Shown here in pieces: positions 23,945 through 34,544 of a DNA stretch of 64,000 bases. The position numbers were made by a program, and so were the translations under genes. Under the pieces are notes generated by a model that had not been told where the DNA came from, made no database searches, and saw only the letters and a list, made by a program, of their open reading frames with translations. Source of the DNA: Coptis chinensis (Eukaryota > Streptophyta > Magnoliopsida > Ranunculales > Ranunculaceae). The first letter of the stretch is position 1; each line of letters opens with the position of its first letter. The stretch spans positions 8,642,501 through 8,706,500 of the forward strand of contig CM027377.1 of assembly GCA_015680905.1 (NCBI GenBank). Reading direction: 5' to 3'.

Positions 23945-25912
23945 TGAGTCCAGCTTTTCTTGTGTACACGGCATTAGCACTTTGGCAGTAGCTTCTGTGC
24001 TTGTGCTGACACTGCATTGTGCTCCACGTTATGGGCATACAAACATAATGGTTTATATTGGCATATGCTCCATTTTCGAATCTTTTACTGTAAGTAGTTA
24101 AAACTTATCTGTTTGACCTTTTCTGGTACGTGTCAGAGTTACTTATCAGGAATCATATGATGTTACAATGAACTCAAAATGATGTAAATTTAGTTTGGGT
24201 ATTCATACATCAGCCAATTATGAAGTTCATTATAGCAACACCTTGAAGTATTATATACTGTTGAGTATTTCTACATACTGTGATAAGCGTTGTAATTTTC
24301 ATTGGTGTATTCACTCTGATATGTCTGATTTCTAAGTGGCATATTTTTGTGCGCGTAAAGCAATTTGCCCCCTAAACCAACTACTTTATATTCTTTTGCA
24401 GGTCATGAGCGTAAAAGCCATAGGGATTGCAATAAAACTGACATTGGAGGGTGTGAGCCAGGTCTCATATTTCCAGACCTGGATATTTGCAATGATTTCA
24501 ATTAGTTGTATCATCACTCAGTTGAACTATTTAAACAAGGTTGGCACCTTTTCTTCAAATTTTGGACCCATTTCTTGCTGTTGAAAAAAATGCAATACCA
24601 TAACTTTCATGCATCTGTTCTATATCCATTTTTTGCTTTGTTTAGTTGTTACTATACTATTTTCAAATATTAATTGCTAACAATAAACATGTACATGCAG
24701 TCAGTTATCATATGAAGAAACATGAAAAAGATATTTGTCATATTTACCTTTGCCCATTTGAAGTTGTTATCGTTGGACAAAATATAAAATTGTTATTTTA
24801 TTATTTACTTTGATGTCATTATTAGCAAAAGTCCGCCACTAATTATTTTTTAGATTGTTGTAATTGTCATTAATTTTTTCCACTCCTGGCCCTGTGCATC
24901 TATTCTGACTTATGTGCAATTTTCTTATAGGATTATTCTGGTTAGAGCGTGAGCTAGGGGTGGGCAATGGGCCGGGTCGGGCTAGCCCGGCCATAAACAT
25001 TTAAAAGCCCTTTAGAGATTAAGGCCGGGTCGGCCCGGCCCTAAAGTCAGCATAGAGTCGGGTCGGGCCGGGTCACAAGTTTAAATCTCAAGCCCTGACC
25101 CTACCCTAAGCCCTCTTTAAAGGCCTTAGGGCCGGGTTTTAGGGTCGGGTTTTAGGGCTGGGCCTATATATTTTCTTCGTTTTACAAATGTCATTTTTCA
25201 GACAAATTAAGATTGTTTTTTTGGTTTCTGTGTTACAAATGTCTGCTCTGTATTTCGCTTTAATGATGTGGACGGAAACTTTTAGTTCTAGACTTGGCTT
25301 GGATGTGAATAAAAATATAATTTATAAGAAGTAAGTGGGAAAATAAATTGAGAATAATAAGTTCTAGACTTTGATTTGATAATCAAAAGAATAAAGTCTT
25401 ATTTTTTTATTAGGCTAGTGCTCATTGTTCTTTATGGCTACTAGATAGGTTGACAAGTTTTTGTTATATAAGACAAGTTATTGGAAGTACCCTTGGGTGT
25501 AAGCGATAAATTACAAAGGACAATGTTATTTTAATTTACAATATTTAACAAAGAGTTAGTTGGACAATTATGGTACGTGTATTTATAGTGAAAATGTAAA
25601 ACTATAACTAGGGCTTGGTTAGGGCTGAATTAGGGTTGGGCCTATGTTTCAGAACCTTAGCCCTAGCCCTGCCCTAGAAGGCCTTAGGGTCGGGTCGGCC
25701 CTGCCCTAAATTCTGTGAGGGCTTTAGTTGTGAGGGCTTTATAGGGCTTAGGGTCAAGTCGGTCAGGGCCGGATTAGGGTCGTTAGGACCAAATTCCCAC
25801 CCCTAGCGTGAGCAGTATAGCATCAACAATTTGTGGATTCATCACTGTGCTTTCTGGTACTGCAGTGTTGCATAGTACCAGAGATCTAGATCCAGCTCCG
25901 AGTGCAAGTATG
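23945..25912 (+). pseudogene. NIPA-type Mg2+ transporter fragment
   Basis: Three recognisable exons in the right order. The first (about 23948-24089) has PAFLVYTA and, after a frame change, HCAPRYGHTNIMVYIGICS. The second (24402-24539) has VMSVKAIGIAIKLTLEG, QTWIFAMI and ITQLNYLNK. The last (24931-24954 continued at 25814-25912) has DYSG, a stop, SVSSIASTICGFITVLSGT. These are the C-terminal membrane segments of plant NIPA/DUF803 transporters. The exon that should encode the next helix (usually ALDTFNTAVVSPIYYVMF) is absent, and a hAT-type element splits the last exon. It is not expressed as a complete protein. Confidence 0.85.
24955..25805. mobile_element. hAT-type non-autonomous element (851 bp)
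   Basis: Ends are TAGGGGTGGG and CCCACCCCTA, inverted repeats of the plant hAT TAGGGG(T/C)G type. It is flanked by a perfect 8-bp duplication GCGTGAGC (24947-24954 and 25806-25813). Removing the element and one copy restores the NIPA exon reading across the junction. The two outer parts are rich in GGGCCGGGTCGGGC and GGGCTTAGGGTC motifs and fold back on each other. No transposase is encoded. Confidence 0.9.
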
Positions 25913-25913
25913 T

Positions 25914-27183
25914 GCATCCATTTAGTTCTACATTGATAGTCGATATTATAATCAGAGACCACCTTGTAAATAGCTTGAGCGTGAGTTACCTGTTTTTATC
26001 TTTTTCTGGTGGGAATAGAGTTCTTGTCATTTTCAGATTTTAGAGTAGACTTTCAAAGTAAAGCAGCTTAATAAATCTTAGCAATGAGATGTGCAGTCTG
26101 TGTCGGCACTATTATTTAGGCAAACTGAGTAGTGAGTTGTTTCCTTTATCACAAAGGTCCTTTTCAGTTTATGAATATCTCGTTTTCATAATCTGTTTAA
26201 GTGGGATATTGTGTATAAGCATTGTTGTGATGCTCTTGGTCTCTCTATTTTTTAATAGATGATATATAGTGATGCTCTTGCCGCGATTTTGTTTTGATTT
26301 TTTTGGTATCTTCTATCTAACACCGTTAGACCTCTTTGTTATGGGTGTTAAACAGGTGAACAGGTGTTACTATATTTTTGTAAGGTGTAAAAGGCCGGAC
26401 GGAGAAGATCTGGCCTCAAGTTTAAAAGTAGTGAGGAAAGGCTTCAAAAATCCTATATAGAATTAGGAATGGGTGATATCGGAAAATCTTAGCCAGGTAA
26501 CCAGACATCGTTTTCTTTACTTGTGATTGTTTTGTTCTTTTGTTTTCTTTACAATTTTTTTTAGCAAATTTATCCAGTACGTAGCTTTCTAATCTGAGTC
26601 TGACCAAATTTTCGTCTACCGAAGTTGAGATCTAGATGTTTTAGTTCGGTCTTTCTTGTCCAAGTAACATTTCATATACATAATCCTATCGACCCATTTA
26701 TATTTTTCTTAGTTTTCATAACATATGGATCAACTTAAATGTGGAAAATTGGAAATTTTGGATTAAAATTAAAATTGTTGGTGTTTTTTAACTAGGTCAT
26801 TGTTGATGTACGTTCAGCAGGAGGAATACTTTGTTGAATGTATTTTCTTGCATATATATATTGCCGAACTAGAAATGAAACTTCGAGACAATTACACACA
26901 CCTACTAGATCGAATATGGTGATTTACTTGAAAACTAATCAATAATGTCTTGTTTACATACATATATTTCCGAACTGAGCTGTATCTGACTCTACCTGCC
27001 TCAGGTTCCGAGAACTACGGCGCGCTTTTTAAATTTTGATTACATATTATTACTTTTCCAGGTTAACCAAAGAAAATAATAATGTGAAATTAAGGGGAAA
27101 AAAAATAAAAAAGTACAAGCAAGCTACAAACCATCGCATTTCTGTAAATATATACTGTAAATTGATTACTTTGCAAAAAGTTA
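25914..27183. other. No recognisable gene
   Basis: AT-rich DNA after the NIPA fragment. Short open frames at 26269 and 27036 have no recognisable domain. Confidence 0.4.
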
Positions 27184-27245
27184 GGGTGATATTGGACATA
27201 CCCAACAAAACATTCCCGTACTCAAACTTTAAAAAATAAATAAAT

Positions 27246-27277
<32 letters not shown>

Positions 27278-27429
27278 GACACATTTAGCTTCTTAAATTA
27301 CCCTTCTATTTTATTAAGATATTTATTGACCTAAAACAAGTCATTTACTCTACGTGATTCAGAAGAAAAAGACCATTTTTTTTTTCTTCTTCTCCAATAA
27401 CTTCTTATTCTTTTATCTCATCAATAAAC

Positions 27430-28374
27430 ATGCAAACACTCACTTTTGATTTGAATCAATCATACCAAAGTAATGAGGATGAATACCAACCGAATGATGA
27501 TGAAGAAAAAAAAATCAAAATCAAATTTTGACGAATGGGAGAACACAGAAGACCATTATACTTTGGATTACTACAATGAACAGATACAAACACCAAACAA
27601 AAATGTGAGTTTGTTTGCAATATTAAACAAAATGCTATTTTTTTGGGGTGCATACTGAGTATAAGAAACCTAATTTAAGCTTTTTTTTTTTTGATAAAAT
27701 TTTACTTTGAATAGCCTCATCCTATTAGTAGTGCATCTCCAAATGCATTGTCTTTGCTTCAACTGAATTATGAGTCAGAAAATGAAGAGCAAAAAAGCCC
27801 GACAGAAAACTCTAATTTTGTTTGTCCGTATACAACCAATGCATTTACAACTGCAACAGTAAGAACTTGAAGATACTTTTATAAATTTAGTATATCGTTT
27901 TTCTGAATGGTGATGTAATACAATCTATAACAAAATGATTACAGGTATTTGAAAATTGAAAAGACCTTGTTGATTGGTGCAGAGAGGTAGGGAGAGAAAT
28001 TGGTTTTGTGGTTATCATTGCAAAGTAGGATATCGTTGAAAGTGGTCGAAGACCTAGGGTGTTTTTAACTTGTGAGAGAGGTGGTGCTTTTAAACCTCAA
28101 AAACCAAAGAAGATAGATCGATACAAGCTATCTATGAAACTCCCTCGACAGACAGGAACGAAAAAGTGCAAGTGTTCATTTAAGTTGAAGGGTTATCAGC
28201 GTAATCAAGGGGGATGGAAAGTGGTAATAGTTTGCGGAACTCATAATTACCGTCTTGCTGAAAATCTTACAGGCCATTATTTTGTAAGAAGGCTAACACG
28301 AGAAGATGAAGAAATGATTGTGATCGAGATGTCTGAGGCTGGCATTAAACCAAGAGAAATTTTGGTGCTGATCT
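27430..28374 (+). pseudogene. MULE transposase N-terminus (FAR1-type DNA-binding domain)
   Basis: Exon 1 (27430-27603) starts MQTLTFDLNQSYQSNEDE and, after a frame change in the poly-A stretch, continues FDEWENTEDHYTLDYYNE. Exon 2 (27715-27858) and exon 3 (from 27945) follow with GT-AG borders. Exon 3 has LVDWCREVGREIGFVV, FLTCERGGAF, KKCKCSFKLKG and VVIVCGTHNYRLAE, the WRKY-GCM1/FAR1-like zinc domain of plant MULE transposases, with HNY where HNH is usual. It ends at a stop after KPREILVLI, before the DDE core, which is absent. In-frame stops occur after VFEN and after IIAK. Confidence 0.8.
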
Positions 28375-28749
28375 AGTGGCAGTATGGATTTCTTTTTCTG
28401 TTGCCCTCTTTTCTCTGTTCTGTAACAGTCGATCTACTGATACCTGAAAATACAAGGAAAAACTGAAGGAAAAGAATTTTGAAACCCCTTGATGATATCA
28501 GGGCTTTATTTCTCGTTAATTCTGCTCAAATGTTTTCAGAAGCACAACATCTTTGCAGTGAGGTTTGTATTTGATTTTCTCTAGTTTTGATATTAAGATA
28601 GAAAACAAACCCACTTACAACTCTTATCAAGCAAAGAAATGCATTAAAGAGAAAACAAATCCACTTACAATTTAACGCGAGCTATCAAGAACCACAGTCT
28701 CTAGCTCCACGCCTTGGCTAGTTAGAGGATATTTCTACAAATCATTGAA

Positions 28750-28840
28750 GGATCTTGGTGGACTTGAACCACCATCTCTTGAGATACATTGGAGACATGG
28801 TCCAATTCTCAAGCGTTTTTTCCATTTAAGCTAAAGATTC
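28750..28840 (-). tRNA. tRNA-like sequence (likely pseudogene)
   Basis: On the minus strand a 91-nt stretch has GAATCTT near the 5' end pairing with AAGATCC at the 3' end (one mismatch), a perfect T-arm GGTGG-TTCAAGT-CCACC with the B-box GGTTCAAGTCC, and a nested hairpin CTTGAGA...TCTCAAG around TTGGA...TCCAA. The D-arm region (TAGCTTAAATGGA) is weak and the candidate anticodon loop lacks U33. I cannot assign an amino acid. It may be a decayed tRNA or a tRNA-derived repeat carried by the MULE. Confidence 0.35.
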
Positions 28841-29220
28841 ATTACACATAGTTGTTAAGCACATAATTGTAACGCTGCTGTGGCATTTACTATCTCTAGG
28901 CCTCTCAAGTGACACCTAGCCGCACAGTAACCTGCAACAATTTTCACATTCGCTCTTTCAACAACATAGTTTTCTAAGAGTCAAAAATCTTCTGTATATA
29001 TTTGGCTTGGAACTTCAATTTTTTTATTTATATTTGATTCCTATTTTTCAGGTCATTTTTAATTTGTTTCTATGCAATTTCTCCTATTTATTTAAATAAA
29101 AGTGAGGTCATATGACAAAATGTAAATGAATCACATTCATATTTATCATAGAGAAATGAATTCATGCAATAGTTGAAACTCAAAACAAGAATAAGGTAAC
29201 GAGAAGTGTAAAGAAAGTAC

Positions 29221-29929
29221 ATCATTTGCTTGTCTTCTTATCTCCTCCACAAGTTGTGTTCCACCATGCTGCTTCTGCCTTATATCGCGTAACTCCTGGA
29301 ATTTGTTTAAAGTCTAAAATATTAGAGAAATTTTATAGACTTCAACGTCGGACGACATTGCAAAATCACGGCATTGGAAAGAAAAACAACTATCTTATTA
29401 ACACCACCACTGAAATTGGAGAACAATTATTGTTGTCCTGATTACTTGTTCTACTGTAAGTGTTGCTAAACTAGACAAAAATGAGAATATTCTGTGTACC
29501 TGTGCATACGGCGCAGCAATCTTCACAAATGAGAAGTCTGGATTTAGCGTATACCCAATGCCTGTAATAGAGAAGACACAAACAGAAATAATTGAGGTGA
29601 CATGATCATGTAACATAGGACTTTTCAACCGAGAACTATCTTAGGAGCAGTCCTACTCAGCCGAGGACTGCTTAGGCAAAAGTGAGAGACGTCACTAACA
29701 GGAGAGTGGCAGTTTGTCATTCGTAATGACTTTTATTTTAACAGGTTTCGTTTTATAAGGGTTCTTTGAAAGTTTTATATACCTCACCAATTGCAAACAC
29801 AGGAGTTTGTCATTCGTGAATAAGGGTTCTTTGAAAGTTTTATATACCTCACCAATTGCAAACAAGGTCTGCTCCTGCAGGCGATTGATTTAGTGAATTA
29901 TCAAGAAAAAACTGCACTGATCGCCTCAC
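29221..29929 (-). pseudogene. ABC1-like kinase (ABC1K/AarF) exon fragments inside the MULE
   Basis: Three minus-strand exons with GT-AG borders, in the correct order: 29929-29853 (VRRSVQFFLDNSLNQSPAGA), 29561-29500 (GIGYTLNPDFSFVKIAAPYA) and 29295-29221 (ELRDIRQKQHGGTQLVEEI). They match the region after the kinase core in plant chloroplast ABC1K proteins. The end of the first exon and its intron donor are tandemly duplicated (about 29750-29870). No kinase catalytic motifs are present, so this is a captured piece and not a gene. It lies antisense to the MULE transposase. Confidence 0.8.
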
Positions 29930-30387
29930 CTACGCATAAAACATAAAAAATCTCAGACCCGGAAAAAGTTATTGCTTCAAGATCCAAAGGGAATCCCATC
30001 TCTAAATAAGACACATTTAAATGCTTATTTTGTTGGATCATCCCTCACAACAAGTAAATGTCTGAAAAAGGTCGCATATATACCGATGTCATGTCTCCAG
30101 TGGGCTGGAGGCTTCTAGAAATTTGGTTTTGGAGATAAAAACCTATTTTGGAAAACAGGCAAAACAAGTTGTATTAACCTTTACGCACAGTAGCACCTTT
30201 TTAGCATCGGGCATTGTTGTGGTTTGCTTTTACCGCTTTATTATTATCCGTTGAATAGTTGTTTTAGCTTAAAGTGTAGGAAAAAAGTAATTGAGTTCAT
30301 ATACATTAAATAACCCCAACATATTTATCAATATTTTCTACCCGTCCTCCTTAAGATACATCCACGCTCAACTCAAGATATATTCCC

Positions 30388-30505
30388 ATCTATAAACGAA
30401 GCTCAAATACAATAAATCTAAGTCCAGATAAAAGCATAGTTTGTTCCCATCTATAAACAAAGCTCAAATACAATAAATCTAAGTCTAGATAAAGGCATAG
30501 TTTGT
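30388..30505 (+). repeat. 63-bp tandem duplication
   Basis: Two adjacent units containing CTCAAATACAATAAATCTAA and GCATAGTTTGTT, within the 3' part of the MULE. Confidence 0.75.
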
Positions 30506-32266
30506 TGTTATAGCCACTGTGTTTGTAAGGCTGGAATTTATTTATTATTATTATTATTATTTATTTTTATTTTTTTCCGTAGAAGATAGAGCGGGGGAAA
30601 AAGAATGGGCGTAAAGAAATTTTCACTAACAAAAACGGAAAAACGGGTACCAAAACAGACGTGTGTTATTTTATTTTTTTTAATCTTCTGCCCCTATTGG
30701 AAATACCCCAAATTATTTGGGAGATATTATTGGATTTAGACCGTTATTAGGGTATGACAAAAATTTATGTTAGTTATGGGATACGGGAGTGTTTTGTTGG
30801 GTATGTCCAAAATCACCTAAAAGTTATCCTAAGTAAAATCTTTTAAGATTCTATGGGGAATCCTCCAATCTATATAATAAAGCAACTTGGTCTTTTTTAT
30901 GTTGGTATATCAAGCGGCTGTGGAGAAAACAGTTTTGGAAGATCCTACGGTAGACAATTCTTTTTTTCTAAGACTCAAAAAAAAAACCTACTTTACAATA
31001 AAAACACTAAACAACAAATTCATACCAATATGGGTTTTGTTTTCTTTATTGCAGTCTTTGGGCACCAGACATGCAATATGTCGTCTTACATGCTACGATT
31101 CATACAATCAGGCTTACATGGTAATTTTTTGAGCCATCAATATTTAGTGTCCAAATTTCCCTCCAAATTTATGTACATTATGGTTTTCTAAAATTTTGTT
31201 GATATTTGTTGCAGAAATTTTACATAAGGCATTCGGATGGTTCTCCAATTAGTTCAAAAGTTGAGAGGCAAAAGAGTGATTCAATGCGTTCAAGCTTCCA
31301 TCGAAAGAAGAGTAACCGGCGTATGTTATCATTACTTCTTCTGTATTTTTAAAGCATTAAGTGTAGTTATTCTTATCACGATTTATTTTGTCATCACGGG
31401 GATCAATCGACAAGGATTGTTGTTATTTGTTGTTACAAGAGCATAAATATCAACGACAAATTTTTAAATTTTGTAACGAGATCTTTAATGCTTTGGATGC
31501 CAATCAATCTAATTGTCAAGGCCATTGACAGGCGGTTTGATCAATGATACACATTCAAAGGGTTGAGCCATGTTGTTATCTTTGGGAAGTTTAGTGAAAG
31601 GAATTATACAATTTGGGATTGATTAGATCCTATTCTTAAATGAGAGAAAAAAAGTGGAAAAGACATAGTATATACATGGGAGGTGGTCTTTGGGTTGAAC
31701 AAAGATTTTGATTTACAATAGTGCCAAAAGTTCTATTTTGAAAACCAAAAGGACATATAAAAAGGACATATAAAAGGGTACTTAACCTCGTAAAGTATAG
31801 TTATCCCACATTTGGATTGATCTCTCAGGATGGATCCAAGAGTAGTGCTCTAACCATACCGGAGGAGGAAAAAGATGGCTCCATCTAATTCATTCCTATC
31901 TGTCTTGATCTACCCCTAAGCTTGAGAGATAGAATCTATTCTAATATATCCTAGCTGTCTATAACACTACAGGAGAAAGAGAGACCTAGAATAGAGGACA
32001 CTACAGGAGAAAGAGAGACCTAGAATAGAGGATAGAATGAGTTAACGCTCGGGATACCCTCCAATGGTGAGGCAGGGGGAGCCCTTCACGATTTTATTTT
32101 GCTACAATTGTAACTCAAGTAACTCAATTACAAACTACGACCTGGCGCACAAATTACGAACTATCTTCAATATTCCTAATCCATCAAAAGAGCAAATGAC
32201 ATATATTATATTAATGCCTCCTTTATATAGCCTATATTATATTATTAATACACAATTGTCCTGCAG

Positions 32267-34087
32267 GTGACAGATTACGGGTTGCATCTATTAGAGCAGT
32301 TCCTCATGGAATCTAAAAACAAAACTCTAAAAGACTTTCCCCCGATGCCTCGACCACTCAAAAAATGGAACAAAGGGATTGGAAATAGACTAATTTGGGA
32401 GCAACGCCAACTCCAGTTTGATTTACAAGATAGACAAATCAACCGTAACATTGATCGTCTTAACAATGAGCAACATCATGCGTTTGATACCGTGGTTGAT
32501 TCAGTCATGCAAAATGCAGGGGGAATTTTCTTCTTAAATGGAGCTGCAGGTATAGGAAAGACATTTGTGTATAATATGATTGCAGCTAAATGTCGTCATC
32601 TAGGACATATTGTGATTGCAGTTGCCTCATCTGGTATTGCGTCGCTTTTATTAGATAGTGGTAGAACAGCTCATTCAACTTTTTCTATTACTTTTGATGT
32701 GTTGGAGAACTCTATGTGCGGCTTCAAAAAGAATTTGCTCCAAGCAGGCCTGTTTAAAGAAACAAAACTGATAATTTGGGATGAAGTCTCGATGCAGCAT
32801 AGGTTTTGTATTGAAGCAGTCGACCGTTCACTCCGAGATGTTTGTAACAATGAAAGACCATTTGGTGGAATCACTGTTGTTCTAGGCGGTGACTTCCGAC
32901 AAATTCTGCCAGTTGTACCACAAGGTGAATGTGAGGATATTGTAGGTGCATCACTGAGAAGGTCTTTTCTCTGGAAACACGTCAATGTTTTATCTTTTGT
33001 GCAAAATATGAGATTAGACAATGACTTGCCAAAGAACGTGTTGTTCTCCAAATTCTTGATGTACTTAATTTCTTGAAAAGAATATGCTTTTTGCTGACCA
33101 TTTTAAATTATACACAATCACTCATCTCATATGCTCTCATTTGAAATTTTCAGGTTGGAATGAAACCAAAAGAAAGTATTCAATTGCCGCCAGAGATTCA
33201 AAATTGTAGCAATCTTCATGACTTGCTAAATAATGTATATCCCGATTAGGGCAGGGATCGAGTCGGGTTTGGATATTAAATTTCAGATATAATCGGATCC
33301 GAATCCGAATCCGACCCGAATATATAAACGGATATGAAAATCGACCCGAACCCGATGTATTCGGTAATCAGGTCGGGTCGGATTCGGGTCTATCCGACCC
33401 AATTCCCTACCCTAATCTCGATCTAAGTGAGCAGTATGAAGCTAACCCAAATTATTTGACCGAGCGGACTATCCTTTCAGCACGCAATGATGACGTTAGC
33501 ACTATAAATGCTACGGCACTAGATATGTTTCCTGGGGAAGAAATTGTTTGCTTAGGTGCTAACAAGTTAGGTGCTGCCAGTATTGTTGACAGTGGTAACG
33601 CAAATAGCTATCCGACAAAGTACTTGAACTCACTCGATCCTTCTGGGTTGCCTCTATTCAAGCTTACTCTCAAGAAGGGATGCCCAGTAATGTTGCTGAG
33701 AAATATAGCGCCAACAGATGGACTTTGTAACAGCACGCGCCTGATGATTGTGTGTACAAAGCCACACGTGGTGCAAGTTCTAATCTTAACTAGAGAAAAA
33801 GTAGGGAATGTATGCTGTATCCCGAGAATATCATTAACGCCTTCGACCAATGAAATACCATTTCAAATGACCAGACGACAGTTTCCAATTCGATTGTCAT
33901 TTGCAATGACGATAAAGGCCAGTCTGTTAAGTACGTTGGTATTGATTTGTGAAACTAGGTGTTTAGCCATGGTCAATTATATGTGGCGTTATCAAGATGC
34001 ACTTCTTCAAAACGAATCAGTGTCATCCTCCTTCCTGATTCTTTAAACCACACAACTAATATCGTGTATCCTGAAGTCCTACTTTAG
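32267..34087 (+). pseudogene. Helitron PIF1-like DNA helicase
   Basis: The first block (32267-33076) starts in the conserved [15 protein letters not shown] region and has [16 protein letters not shown] (Walker A, family form G-PAG-TGKT), [21 protein letters not shown] (Walker B) and [13 protein letters not shown]. The second (from about 33430) has LTERTILSARNDDV, YLNSLDPSGLP, LKKGCPVMLLRNIAP and MTRRQFPIRLSFAMTI. After a frame change near 33915 it ends with [14 protein letters not shown] and NIVYPEVLL, stop at 34087. Between the blocks are a spurious extension, stops and a 168-bp hAT-type element. These helicases belong to Helitron RepHel proteins; a host PIF1 is unlikely given the flanking Helitron ends. 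Confidence 0.9.
33247..33414. mobile_element. hAT-type MITE (168 bp) inside the helicase
   Basis: Ends TAGGGCAGGG and CCCTACCCTA form inverted repeats. Flanks ATCCCGAT (33239-33246) and ATCTCGAT (33415-33422) are an 8-bp duplication with one mismatch. The interior repeats GTCGGGTCGGATTCGG-type motifs. Confidence 0.85.
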
Positions 34088-34517
34088 TTTGAGAGAAGGT
34101 GTATTTCATAACTTTTGAGCTTTGATGTTTATTTCTCAATTTCTTTTTATACATATGGTTAGGAAATAAGGAACCCTTCATTGTATGTGAGGATTTGAAT
34201 CTAGATCAGCTAACTGGTTGTTATGTTGTAGCATTTTGCTAGATAGAGGAATTTGTTTTTTTCTAGACAACAATATTTTTAGATAAAAAAAATACAATAT
34301 TTGATAGGATAATGACTTCTTAAATTTTCTGATAAATGAATGAATTTGATGCATATGTTTATATAACAAAGGTCATCATAATCCAAAACAATCTAAGTAG
34401 CATACACCCTCCATAACCACTCAATATTAATTTTGTAAATAATAGTTATTAGATTTTTGTGTTTCTTTTGCAGCTTTTAATTTAATTAATAAATAAATGA
34501 ATAACGTTATGACTCGA

Positions 34518-34544
34518 GTGGCGTAGCCACGGGTTAATTTCTAG
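34518..34544 (+). terminator. Helitron 3' hairpin and CTAG terminus
   Basis: Perfect 5-bp stem GTGGC/GCCAC with loop GTA, then GGGTTAATTT and CTAG. In Helitrons this hairpin near the 3' CTRR end is the rolling-circle termination signal. Confidence 0.85.

Larger units (their letters stand above)
27184..30817 (+). mobile_element. MULE (Mutator-like) element carrying host exons
   Basis: The terminal inverted repeats share GGACATACCCAACAAAACA: the left begins GGGTGATATTGGACAT at 27184 and the right reads ATGTCCAAAATCACC to 30817. The flanks are AAAAAGTTA (27175-27183) and TAAAAGTTA (30818-30826), a 9-bp target duplication with one mismatch, as expected for Mutator. It contains a broken transposase N-terminus on the plus strand and three ABC1-kinase exons on the minus strand. 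A poly-A run (27249-27271) follows the left end. Confidence 0.85.
30869..34544 (+). mobile_element. Helitron 1
   Basis: The 5' end is TCTATATAATAAAGC at 30869, the TC-start typical of plant Helitrons. The 3' end is a short hairpin GTGGC-GTA-GCCAC (34518-34530) followed after 10 bases by CTAG (34541-34544). It encodes a broken PIF1-like helicase (32267-34087). The 5' half (30.9-32.2 kb) contains no recognisable Rep domain, and a direct repeat of AGGAGAAAGAGAGACCTAGA (31970-32031). It is decayed and non-autonomous. Confidence 0.85.

Noticed and set aside
28059-28376. Host FAR1/FHY3-type transcription factor
   Set aside because: It lies inside an element with Mutator inverted ends and a 9-bp duplication, and the fragment stops before any further domain.
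32267-34087. Host PIF1 DNA helicase gene
   Set aside because: Sequence motifs are of the Helitron type, frames are broken, and intact-looking Helitron 5' and 3' ends flank it.
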